DNA of 41,756 bases from assembly GCA_900544995.1 (NCBI GenBank), contig UQXC01000013.1:1-41756 (forward strand). The letters run 5' to 3'. The stretch's first letter is position 1. The number at the start of each line of letters is the position of its first letter. Below the pieces are notes generated by a model. The model worked only from the letters and a program-made list of their open reading frames with translations, searched no databases and was not told the origin of the DNA. Shown piece after piece: positions 1 to 7,063 of the stretch. The position numbers and the translations under genes were made by a program. The stretch comes from an uncultured Collinsella sp. Its GTDB lineage: Bacteria; Actinomycetota; Coriobacteriia; Coriobacteriales; Coriobacteriaceae.

Positions 1-626
1 ATCGACGGTAACGCGCTGGCGCCGGCCTCGATGAATGCGCAAGCCTCTTCGTAATTATGGATACCGCCCGCCGCCTTGATTGCCACGGCATCGCCGAGCA
101 CCTCGTGCATCAGCCGCACGTCCTCGAGCTTAGCACCGCCAAAGCTTCTGCCAGTCGATGTCTTAAGGAATCCCGGCTTGGCCTCCAGCGCGATCTCGCA
201 TACACGGCGCTTGGCGGCGTCGTCGCCGTCCAGCTTGCACATCTCGACGATTACCTTGTCAGTGATGCCATGCGCGCGACAAAAATCAGCAATGGTAGTC
301 ATCTCGCGCTCGATGGCATCAAAATCGCGATTCTCGATCGACCCCTGATTCAAAACGTAGTCAATCTCGGTAAAGCCACACGCAGCGTATTCCTCAAACC
401 TCGCAAGCTTCTCCTCAAGCGTCATAGTGCCCTGGGGAAAGTCGATGGCGCCGGCAAGGATGATGTCAGAGCCCTCGAGCATGGCGCGGCCCGTCTCGTA
501 CTCCTGAAGGTTCGCAAATACGCAGCGAAAGTTGTACTTTAACGCCTTCTCGACATACTGCTCAAACGTGTCCTCGGGGGCATCGATATAGTCGATGTAT
601 TTATTGATGGGTTTGGCAAGCGTCAT
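1..626 (-). CDS. deoC: Deoxyribose-phosphate aldolase (DeoC), 3' end cut by window edge
   Basis: DeoC cleaves 2-deoxyribose 5-phosphate to glyceraldehyde 3-phosphate and acetaldehyde in deoxynucleoside catabolism (cytosolic class I aldolase). About 208 residues are visible. The Schiff-base lysine is K155 in FLKTSTG and the second active-site lysine is K184 in AIKAAGG, both in typical context; an internal LAGAIDFPQG segment also fits the family. The ATG at 626 is preceded by an AGGAGG-like Shine-Dalgarno. Only the last part of the C-terminus lies outside the window. No other nucleoside catabolism genes are beside it; a dyad in the leader may be its operator. Confidence 0.93.
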   Translation of the reverse strand, partial: MTLAKPINKYIDYIDAPEDTFEQYVEKALKYNFRCVFANLQEYETGRAMLEGSDIILAGAIDFPQGTMTLEEKLARFEEYAACGFTEIDYVLNQGSIENRDFDAIEREMTTIADFCRAHGITDKVIVEMCKLDGDDAAKRRVCEIALEAKPGFLKTSTGRSFGGAKLEDVRLMHEVLGDAVAIKAAGGIHNYEEACAFIEAGASALPS

Positions 627-660
627 ACTGGGCCTCCTTGTTCGGGGCTGACAACCGATT

Positions 661-684
661 CGTGGTTTCACGCGAAAAACCACG
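661..684. promoter_or_regulatory. Dyad symmetry in the deoC leader, possible operator
   Basis: CGTGGTTT and AAACCACG form an 8-bp perfect inverted repeat around an 8-base loop, 35 bases upstream of the deoC start. There is no T-run, so it resembles a repressor site more than a terminator. The regulator is unknown. Confidence 0.35.
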
Positions 685-844
685 TTCAATGTACGCCCGA
701 CATGCAAGGACAGCGTCCGCATTCCGACAAGTGGTATGAAATTAGCCGTAAACGTATATTTACGGACAGCGAATGGCACCGCACGCGGATGCCGACAGCA
801 AGACATCCCCCCTCAATACACCCTCATGCCCATTTAAATAGCAA

Positions 845-874
845 GGGGCCCGTATCTGTTGGGATACGGACCCC
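845..874 (-). terminator. Terminator-like hairpin, second copy of the pgi terminator
   Basis: A stem of about 12 bp (GGGGCCCGTATC with GATACGGACCCC, one mismatch). It matches the hairpin behind pgi at 4345-4374 in 25 of 30 positions and lies at the same place relative to the pgi 3'-end copy. It probably was the chromosomal pgi terminator before the cassette arrived (inference). Confidence 0.6.
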
Positions 875-903
875 TTTCGGCATAAGCCAACTCAGCCGTA
901 AAA

Positions 904-934
904 ACTACTTGCGGTGAGCGCGGTAGAACTCGAT
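904..934. repeat. Direct repeat copy A: 31 bases identical to the 3' end of pgi (att-like)
   Basis: Bases 904-934 are identical to 4407-4437, which encode the last residues and stop codon of pgi. Identity stops sharply at 934/4437. Copy A has no pgi body attached. This is the pattern left by site-specific integration into the 3' end of a gene, in which the element restores the gene end. Confidence 0.75.
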
Positions 935-1026
935 CGCACCATCTTATCCGAGCCGGGGCACATTCGCATAGCGTGGCGCGTGGCGGTTGCAAAACCACCT
1001 CATTTGAAACAAACGCAAAAAAGTAC

Positions 1027-1055
1027 TTGCAAAGACGCGTTCCGACATATAAGTT
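1027..1055 (+). promoter_or_regulatory. Strong tRNA-type promoter inside the cassette
   Basis: TTGCAA at 1027, a 17-base spacer and TAAGTT at 1050. The upstream block AAAAAAGTACTTGC is the same as the one before the tRNA Gly-Cys-Gly unit (promoter at 37773-37801) and close to those at 35269-35297 and 41247-41275. It probably drives the three cassette genes after a leader of about 340 bases. Confidence 0.5.
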
Positions 1056-1397
1056 GATAAAAGATCGCCGTTGCGGTTTTAAGTAGATCGAGCATATGAA
1101 GTTTGAGTTTTAGCGTGTAAGAGAAGGAAGATCGGCAAAGTACAACCCCAAACGCAATGACAACTTAATGAGGTAACTGCCACATGTGAGGCACCCAGGG
1201 CATTGCTGTCTCGATTTTGAGCACGATGCCTTCCGCCTTGCATGGGCCGTTCCATCCCGCCCCTGCAGCAACTGCCTCACGGGCTCATTGAAAACCGCAT
1301 AGCACCCCAACGTCAGCACATCACCCACGGCAAGCACATCACTCACGACAACCAACACATCAACAAACAGCACGAACATCAACCGATTGGAGAAGCT

Positions 1398-2288
1398 ATG
1401 ACAAACCACCACGCTGAAGACGGCGATAAGAAAAGCATTCTGGATGCCCGCATTGAGCGAGCATATGCAAACGAATATGACGCCGCCTTTGCCGCCGCGA
1501 CCATCAAGAACTACGCGTCGCTACCGCTCGCGACGATCTTGGCCGACCACCCTCAACTGCTGAAGCGCTGCACAAAGATCATGGGCGACCCCGACATTCG
1601 CAAGCTGACAGACCCCTATGCCCCAAAACGCGGCAACGATTCGTACGTTCTTACCGTAGGCTGCCTAGCCCATATGCTTACGGCGCTCGACACGAAACTC
1701 AAGCTCGAATGGGAACCCGACGAGCGTCATGAACTCGAAAGCAAGCGGAACACCCTGCGCACCGCACTGTTCCTTCCGTTGGACGGCCTCAAGCGCTGCA
1801 ACGTCGAGCTCAATACACAGGCGCGGCAAAAGCCCGGGACCACGGGGCAGAAAACTCCAAGACCCCATGCGGCCATCGTCGACCGCAACCGATATAACCG
1901 CATGACCGCGCACTTTTCCGCCGAGGGAGCAGCCATAAGGACGCTGATCGACCTGCTGTGCCTCCTGAGCATCAACGAGCTATTTGAGGGCTATCTCGCC
2001 CTTGTTCCCGCGACGGCACCCAAGTCGGTAGCAAAGATCATCGAGACCTGCAGACGCCAGTTTGAGCGCCATCGCAATGGCAACGAGATGAACGCCAGCA
2101 TCGCGCAGTACTACGCGGCTCATTACAAAAATGACGGATGTGCCCCTGTCGAGCATCAGCTGCGGCTCGCCTACACCACGCCCGCCGCAACGCTCCATCG
2201 CTTTGGAGCCCTTGGCGCTTGCGAGCCGCACGAACAGGCAGCCTGCCCCACAACCGAGCTCGACCTCAGGCTCGGACGAACCCTGTAG
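1398..2288 (+). CDS. Unknown protein, first gene of the cassette
   Basis: A 296-residue soluble protein that I do not recognise. The ATG at 1398 follows a good GGAGA site. The frame is open upstream to 1242, but that part is low-complexity, His-rich, and lacks a ribosome-binding site. The protein is rich in Ala, Arg and Leu with mostly helical character, has no signal peptide or clear membrane segment, and has a basic stretch around residues 140-175. Its last part contains CEPHEQAACP. It is followed after 63 bases by the ClpP-like gene in the same direction, so it is likely in one transcript with the protease and ATPase. A DNA-binding or adaptor role would fit the context, but nothing in the sequence proves it. 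Confidence 0.75.
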   Translation: MTNHHAEDGDKKSILDARIERAYANEYDAAFAAATIKNYASLPLATILADHPQLLKRCTKIMGDPDIRKLTDPYAPKRGNDSYVLTVGCLAHMLTALDTKLKLEWEPDERHELESKRNTLRTALFLPLDGLKRCNVELNTQARQKPGTTGQKTPRPHAAIVDRNRYNRMTAHFSAEGAAIRTLIDLLCLLSINELFEGYLALVPATAPKSVAKIIETCRRQFERHRNGNEMNASIAQYYAAHYKNDGCAPVEHQLRLAYTTPAATLHRFGALGACEPHEQAACPTTELDLRLGRTL

Positions 2289-2351
2289 CCCGCCAGCCCC
2301 TCCGCGGGCAACAATCCTATTCCACAACACAACCAACAGAAAGGAGTCCTC

Positions 2352-2969
2352 ATGGACACCAATCATTCCCCCATCATCAGCCCCCTCACCATGCGTGAAT
2401 CCGCCCGAGGTATCACGCTCACCAGCATTTACGATGAGATGCTCGCCCGTCGCGAGCTCTCCGTCATGGGAAACATCGAAACCCCGATGGCCCACGACCT
2501 ATGCCAGCAAATCCGCCTGCTCGATGCCACCGACCCCAGCCGCCCCATCACCATATTTGTCGCCAGCGCCGGCGGAAGCGTGCGATCGGGTCTTGCGATC
2601 TATGACGCCATGCGCCTCGCATCGTGCCCCATCCGCACCGTCTGCCTGGAATTCGCCGCGTCCATGGGCGCCGTGATCTTTATGGGCGGCGACGATCGCC
2701 GTATGGCGCCCCATGCAGAGCTCATGATTCACGACCCGCTGATCCCCCAGGGGGCAGGCGGCTCGGCACTTGCGCTGCAGGAAACCAGCCGGCGTCTCAT
2801 GCAGGCCCGCAAGACCCTCACGCAAATCCTCTCGGACCGCAGCGGCCTCACGCCCAAGCGCATCCAGTCCCTCACTGCAAAAGACACCTACCTTTCGGCC
2901 GAGCGCGCCGTCGAGCTCGGCTTTGCCCACGAAATCCTCTCGACCACCAAGGAGGTCGCCCATGTCTAA
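2352..2969 (+). CDS. ClpP-like serine protease (accessory, cassette-borne)
   Basis: A 205-residue member of the ClpP/crotonase-fold protease family. The catalytic triad appears intact: S104 in AASMGA, H127 in LMIHDP, D178 in AKDTYLSA. The glycine-rich oxyanion strand SAGGSVRSGLAIYD is at residues 72-85. Housekeeping ClpP forms a barrel fed by ClpX/ClpC ATPases; no Clp ATPase lies nearby, so its unfoldase partner is unknown. The ATG at 2352 follows AAAGGAG. Its last 8 bases overlap the VirD4-like ATPase gene, so the two are translationally coupled. It diverges from typical ClpP in the N-terminal loops. Related families such as phage head-maturation proteases or SppA-like enzymes are less likely given the motifs. 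Confidence 0.85.
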   Translation: MDTNHSPIISPLTMRESARGITLTSIYDEMLARRELSVMGNIETPMAHDLCQQIRLLDATDPSRPITIFVASAGGSVRSGLAIYDAMRLASCPIRTVCLEFAASMGAVIFMGGDDRRMAPHAELMIHDPLIPQGAGGSALALQETSRRLMQARKTLTQILSDRSGLTPKRIQSLTAKDTYLSAERAVELGFAHEILSTTKEVAHV

Positions 2970-4266
2970 CCTCGCCAGCCGCCTCGCCGCATCTGAGTCC
3001 GCATCGTCCACCATCCTCGCCAAGGATCGAACGCTTTCCTGCGACACCCGCCAAACGGGACTCAACAACAACGCACTTGTGATCGGCCCCTCGGGAGCCG
3101 GCAAGACCCGAAACGTCCTCAAGCCCAACCTGCTGCAAATGAACGCAAGCTACATCGTGCTCGACACCAAAGGCACGCTCTGTCGCGAAGTGGGACCCGT
3201 GCTGGCAGCCCACGGTTACCGCGTGCAATGTCTCAACTTCGCCGACCTCAACACCGTCCCGGCCCTTGCGCCCGGCATCGAGCGCTGCGGCTACAACCCC
3301 CTGAGGCACATTCGCCGCAAGGCGGACGGCAGGCCCAACCAGCAGGACATCCTCTCGGTGGCAAAGGCCATCTGCCCCATCGAGGACAACAACCAGCCTT
3401 TTTGGGATCATGCGGCGGCAAACCTGCTGTCGTGTCTTATCGCCTACGTCACCGAACAGCTACCCGCCGACGAGCAGACGATCAGCTCGGTCATCAAGCT
3501 GATCGAGCACCTGCAGGATGGTGCCACGGGTCGATTGTTTGACGACCTGATCACGACCGACCCCCAAAGCTATGCCCTCTCGCTATGGCGGCGCTACGCC
3601 ATTACGCAAAATGCCGAGCGCATGCACGCGAGCATCGTCGGCATCCTTGCCGAAAAGGTCATGTGTCTGGGATTCGACGGTGCGGCACAGCTCTATCATG
3701 AGTGCCATCAGGTGGACTTCGCTTCCATGGGACACACCCCCTGCGCCCTGTTTGTAACCGTGAGCGATATTGACCGCAATCTCGATCCGCTGACCGGCCT
3801 CTTTATTTCGCAGGCGTTTATGGGCCTCATTCGTGAGGCCGATAGGCAGCCCGACGGCAGCCTGCCCGTGCCCGTGCGCTTTATGCTCGATGACTTTGCA
3901 AATCTGCAGATCCCCCAGATCGACAACGTGCTCTCGATTATCCGAAGCCGCAACATCTGGGCAACGCTGCTGCTGCAGTCGACCAACCAGCTCGATGCGC
4001 TCTATGGCGAGGCACGCGCACGCTCCATCATGGGCAACTGCGACACGCATCTGGTGCTGGCGTTCCAGGATCCCGAGAGTGCCCGGGTGTTTTCCGACCG
4101 CGCCGACGCGCTGCCCAGCACGCTCATGGCGACACCGATCGATCGCTCGTGGCTCTTTGTGCGCGGCCACACTCCCGAACAGGTCGAGCGCTTTAGGCTC
4201 GAAGACCATCCGCTCTACGGAGAGCTGCCCGAGGCGCAGCGAGGCCATGCGGAAGCCGAGATCTAG
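2962..4266 (+). CDS. VirD4/TraG-like coupling-protein ATPase without membrane domain
   Basis: A 434-residue ATPase of the type IV coupling protein family, which normally pumps DNA-relaxase complexes into a conjugation channel. Walker A is GPSGAGKT at 42-49, followed by SYIVLDTKGTL (63-73), as in VirD4/TraG. Walker B is FMLDDF at 307-312, followed by ANLQIPQ. A LLLQSTNQLDALYG segment at 336-349 matches the family. The N-terminal transmembrane helices of VirD4 are missing; the ATPase core starts almost at once. The ATG at 2962 has GGAGG 6 bases upstream. No relaxase, VirB4 or other transfer genes are in the window, so the substrate is unknown. Coupling to a ClpP-like protease gene is unusual. 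Confidence 0.85.
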   Translation: MSNLASRLAASESASSTILAKDRTLSCDTRQTGLNNNALVIGPSGAGKTRNVLKPNLLQMNASYIVLDTKGTLCREVGPVLAAHGYRVQCLNFADLNTVPALAPGIERCGYNPLRHIRRKADGRPNQQDILSVAKAICPIEDNNQPFWDHAAANLLSCLIAYVTEQLPADEQTISSVIKLIEHLQDGATGRLFDDLITTDPQSYALSLWRRYAITQNAERMHASIVGILAEKVMCLGFDGAAQLYHECHQVDFASMGHTPCALFVTVSDIDRNLDPLTGLFISQAFMGLIREADRQPDGSLPVPVRFMLDDFANLQIPQIDNVLSIIRSRNIWATLLLQSTNQLDALYGEARARSIMGNCDTHLVLAFQDPESARVFSDRADALPSTLMATPIDRSWLFVRGHTPEQVERFRLEDHPLYGELPEAQRGHAEAEI

Positions 4267-4344
4267 GCGCAGGGCCCTCGCAGCACGCGGCGCTCCGGCG
4301 AAGATCCTTAAAGGCCGTGCGCCCCGGGGCCACGGCAAAGCAAA

Positions 4345-4374
4345 GGGGCCCGCATCCGATAGGATACGGGCCCC
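4345..4374 (-). terminator. pgi terminator
   Basis: GGGGCCCG pairs with CGGGCCCC and ATCC with GGAT around a short loop; read on the minus strand it is followed by a T-rich stretch. It also separates pgi from the convergent VirD4-like gene. Confidence 0.7.
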
Positions 4375-4406
4375 CGACTATAAGGCGCGATGCGTTAACA
4401 GCAGCG

Positions 4407-4437
4407 ACTACTTGCGGTGAGCGCGGTAGAACTCGAT
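4407..4437. repeat. Direct repeat copy B: 3' end of pgi
   Basis: Identical to 904-934. Here it is joined to the complete pgi gene. Together with copy A it brackets the cassette. Confidence 0.75.
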
Positions 4438-6102
4438 GAGCGCCTGGGTCGAAGCGTCCTGCTCGGCCTTGGCGGCGTCGTCGTGGAAAGCCGGGGTGAT
4501 CTGCTTGGCAAGCTGCTTGCCCAGCTCGACGCCCCATTGGTCGTAGGAGTCGATGCCCCAGACCGTGCCCTCGACAAACGTGATGTGCTCGTACAGGGCG
4601 ATGAGCTCGCCGAGCGCGAACGGGGTCAGCGTGTCGCCGAAGATCGAGGTCGTCGGACGGTTGCCCTCAAAGCAGCGGGCCGGGACGATCTGCTCGGGCG
4701 TGCCCTCGGCGCGCACCTCATCGGCCGTCTTACCAAAGGCGAGCGCCTTGGTCTGGGCCAGGAAGTTGCCCAGGAACAGCTCATGCACGTCCTGACCGCT
4801 GTCGGTTGCGGGGTTGGCAGTGTTGGCGAAAGCGATAAAGTCGGCCGGGACCACCACGGTGCCCTGGTGCAGCAGCTGGTAGAAGGCGTGCTGACCGTTG
4901 GTGCCGGGCTCGCCCCAGAAGATCTCACCGGTGTCGGAGGTCACGGCGCTGCCGTCCCAGCGGACGTGCTTGCCGTTGGACTCCATGGTGAGCTGCTGCA
5001 GGTAGGCCGGGAAACGGTGCAGGTACTGGCAGTACGGCAGTACGGCGTGGCTCTTGGAACCGAAGAAGTTGACGTACCAGACGTTGAGCAGGCCCATCAG
5101 CGCGACGGCGTTGTTCTCGAGCGGCGTGTTGCAGAAGTACTCGTCGATGGCATGGAAGCCCTCGAGGAACTGCTGGAAGCGCTCGGGGCCGAGCACGACG
5201 ATCAGCGACAGGCCCACGGCGGAGTCGACGGAGTAGCGGCCGCCAACCCAGTTCCAGAAACCGAAGGCGTTGGCGGGGTCGATACCGAAGGCCTCGACCT
5301 TCTCGAGTGCGGTGGAGACGGCGACGAAGTGCTTTGCCACGGCCTCGGCGTTCTGCTCATCGGAGCCGTCGATGGCGCCCTGAGCCTTGAGCTGCTCGAG
5401 CATCCAGGTCTTGACCTCGCGGGCGTTGGTGAGGGTCTCGAGCGTGGTGAAGGTCTTGGAGACGATGATCACGAGCGTGGTCTCGGGATCCAGACCCTTG
5501 AGCTTCTCGGCCTGGTCGTTGGGGTCGATGTTGGAGATGTAGCGGCAGTCGATACCGGCGTCGGCATAGGGACGCAGAGCCTCGTAGGCCATGACCGGGC
5601 CCAGATCGGAGCCGCCGATGCCGATGGACACCAGGTGCTCGATCTTCTTGCCGGTAACGCCCTTCCACTCACCGGAGCGCACGCGCTCGGCGAAGGCATA
5701 CATGCGGTCGAGGACCTCGTGCACGTCGGCGACGACGTCCTGGCCGTCGACGATGAGCTGGCCCTTCTCGGTTGCCGGGCGGCGAAGCGCGGTGTGCAGG
5801 ACGGCGCGGTCCTCGGTGGTGTTGATGTGCTCGCCGGAGAACATGGCGTCGCGGCGCTCCTCGAGCTTCACCTCGCGGGCAAGATCGCACAGCAGCTTGA
5901 CGGTCTCATCGGTCACCAGGTTCTTCGACAGATCGAAGTGCAGGTCACCGGCGTCAAAGCTCAGCTTGTTCACGCGCTCGGCATCGGCGGCGAACCAGGC
6001 CTTGAGGTCGATACCCTCGGCCTCGAGCTTCTCCTGATGAGCCTCGAGTGCCTTCCAAGCGGCAGTCGACGTAGCATCGATAGGTGCGGCAACAGTTGCC
6101 AT
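4408..6102 (-). CDS. pgi: Glucose-6-phosphate isomerase
   Basis: A 564-residue cytosolic enzyme interconverting glucose 6-phosphate and fructose 6-phosphate in glycolysis. Visible signatures are SIGIGGSDLGP (159-169), VVIIVSKTFTTLETLTNA in the sugar-phosphate binding region, and the C-terminal signature GIDSYDQWGVELGK. The ATG at 6102 is chosen over an in-frame start 9 codons upstream because GAGGAGG sits right before it. It is monocistronic. Its last 30 bases form one half of the direct repeat that bounds the cassette, so its 3' end may be element-derived, although the protein end is unchanged. Confidence 0.96.
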   Translation of the reverse strand: MATVAAPIDATSTAAWKALEAHQEKLEAEGIDLKAWFAADAERVNKLSFDAGDLHFDLSKNLVTDETVKLLCDLAREVKLEERRDAMFSGEHINTTEDRAVLHTALRRPATEKGQLIVDGQDVVADVHEVLDRMYAFAERVRSGEWKGVTGKKIEHLVSIGIGGSDLGPVMAYEALRPYADAGIDCRYISNIDPNDQAEKLKGLDPETTLVIIVSKTFTTLETLTNAREVKTWMLEQLKAQGAIDGSDEQNAEAVAKHFVAVSTALEKVEAFGIDPANAFGFWNWVGGRYSVDSAVGLSLIVVLGPERFQQFLEGFHAIDEYFCNTPLENNAVALMGLLNVWYVNFFGSKSHAVLPYCQYLHRFPAYLQQLTMESNGKHVRWDGSAVTSDTGEIFWGEPGTNGQHAFYQLLHQGTVVVPADFIAFANTANPATDSGQDVHELFLGNFLAQTKALAFGKTADEVRAEGTPEQIVPARCFEGNRPTTSIFGDTLTPFALGELIALYEHITFVEGTVWGIDSYDQWGVELGKQLAKQITPAFHDDAAKAEQDASTQALIEFYRAHRK

Positions 6103-6227
6103 AGAGTCCTCCTCAGCATACGGGCGCACGCCTCCATGCGCCCGGACATTCAGATGCCACTATTCTAGCGCAGGTCAATACTATAATCAGCGAGCGTTGC
6201 CAATCGGCCCCCAAACGGCAACCGATT

Positions 6228-6297
6228 AAAAAGGGACAGGCTTATTTTGGCAGGTCAAACGCTTTACCAACCAAAAATAACCCGTCCTTTTATGGCA
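6228..6297. repeat. Palindromic repeat of the AAAAGGGACAGG family
   Basis: Two imperfect arms of about 22 bases, one reading AAAAAGGGACAGGCTTATTT and the other its near reverse complement, around a loop of roughly 25 bases. It lies between pgi and the 3' end of the Fe-ADH-like gene and could terminate that gene. A related single arm lies at 6957-6986. Confidence 0.55.
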
Positions 6298-6301
6298 AAT
6301 A

Positions 6302-6877
6302 TTAGGCCGCGGCGCAGACGCTACCGAGCAACTCACGCAGAGGAGACCCGATACCCTCCAGCAGTTCGGGCGCGATAATGGCAAAAACGGGAACCTCACC
6401 GGTGCCCACGACAGCAGGCACCTTGCCCTCCGAGAGAATGCATCCATAAGGGACAAAACCGTCTTCGACGGCATCGAGCGCCGCCATGCGACGCGCGAGC
6501 TCACGCGCAAAGCCGGCAGTATCGGCATCGCCAATCGCCAGGACAAAGTCCACGCCTTCGTCGGTCGCCAGGGCCACGGCTTCGTCGATCAGCTCGTCTC
6601 CCCCGTCGCCCTCAAACGAGCCGCAGCGAAAAAGCACGCGCTCGAGCAGGGCTCGATCAAGCGAGCCAAGTGCCGCCGAGACAAGCTCATCGCGCGTATG
6701 CTTGTCACCGCCCAACACGACCAGCGCCTTGGTGCCACCGTAGTGAGCGACCAATCGTCCGCACCAGCGAGCCACGTCTCCATCCGCAACAAGGCGCGTC
6801 GGCATACCAAACCCATAATTGACCATCTTTCCCACAACCCTTCCGTGCGCGTAGGCGGTATCAATCGTTAGGCTCAT
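6302..6877 (-). CDS. Protein similar to the N-terminal domain of iron-containing alcohol dehydrogenases
   Basis: 191 residues. The start region NYGFGMPTRLVADGDVARW resembles the opening of Fe-ADH/butanol dehydrogenase proteins, followed by KALVVLGGDKH and a GDADTAG segment where the family has GGGSxxD. The C-terminal helical metal-binding domain (about 200 residues with the Asp/His ligands) is absent, and the frame ends cleanly, so it is either a genuine short relative or a domain remnant. Catalysis as a dehydrogenase is unlikely. The start has no good ribosome-binding site, so the exact N-terminus is uncertain. It stands alone between repeats of one family. Confidence 0.6.
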   Translation of the reverse strand: MSLTIDTAYAHGRVVGKMVNYGFGMPTRLVADGDVARWCGRLVAHYGGTKALVVLGGDKHTRDELVSAALGSLDRALLERVLFRCGSFEGDGGDELIDEAVALATDEGVDFVLAIGDADTAGFARELARRMAALDAVEDGFVPYGCILSEGKVPAVVGTGEVPVFAIIAPELLEGIGSPLRELLGSVCAAA

Positions 6878-6956
6878 GCTACGAAGCGAGGTTTTCCGAG
6901 CTGTTTCGCACTCTTTAGAGCTGCGTTAAAACCCGATCCAACCGCACGACCATACC

Positions 6957-6986
6957 TACCAAAACAAACCAGTCCCTTTTTGACAG
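6957..6986. repeat. Second copy of the AAAAGGGAC repeat, inverted
   Basis: On the minus strand it reads CAAAAAGGGACTGGTTTGTT, close to the arm at 6229. With 6228-6297 it brackets the Fe-ADH-like gene in opposite orientation. Confidence 0.5.
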
Positions 6987-7018
6987 GTTTTGACGACATC
7001 CGGACGAGCGGGTATTAT

Positions 7019-7032
7019 CGAACAAGTATTCG
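7019..7032. promoter_or_regulatory. LexA operator (SOS box) of the Y-family polymerase
   Basis: CGAACAAGTATTCG matches the Gram-positive/actinobacterial LexA box CGAACNNNNGTTCG at all but one fixed position. It lies 32 bases before the polymerase start, where repression would block transcription. Confidence 0.7.
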
Positions 7033-7063
7033 ATAAGAACATGTGTTTGATGGGAGGGCTCGG

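Larger units (their letters stand above)
627..1397. other. 771-bp non-coding stretch spanning the left cassette boundary
   Basis: It holds the deoC leader with a dyad (661-684), a terminator-like hairpin (845-874), a 31-base copy of the pgi 3' end (904-934), and then about 460 bases inside the cassette: a tRNA-type promoter (1027-1055) and a long leader up to the first cassette gene at 1398. Short open frames here (for example 702-917) cross the hairpin and the pgi copy and have no ribosome-binding site, so no gene is called. Confidence 0.6.
904..4437. mobile_element. Putative integrated cassette between two pgi 3'-end repeats
   Basis: Roughly 3.5 kb lie between identical 31-base direct repeats. 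Inside are three tightly spaced plus-strand genes (unknown protein, ClpP-like protease, VirD4-like ATPase) that run against pgi. No integrase, relaxase or replication gene is visible, so it may be a remnant, a satellite moved in trans, or a product of XerCD-like or homologous recombination. The boundaries are inferred from the repeats alone. Confidence 0.5.

Noticed and set aside
702..917. 71-codon open frame on the plus strand
   Set aside because: It crosses the terminator hairpin and the pgi 3'-end copy, and has no ribosome-binding site or recognisable protein features.
1242..1397. 52-codon N-terminal extension of the first cassette gene
   Set aside because: Low-complexity His-rich reading without a ribosome-binding site, whereas 1398 has a strong one.
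845..4437. Tandem duplication of pgi as the origin of the repeats
   Set aside because: Only the last 31 bases and the terminator are shared; similarity stops abruptly at 934, where pgi continues at 4437. Integration explains this better, though decay of a duplicate cannot be fully excluded.
4417..6168. 583-codon open frame antisense to pgi
   Set aside because: High-GC codon bias leaves long open shadow frames; the product is low-complexity Val/Gly/Leu-rich, and pgi on the other strand is certain.
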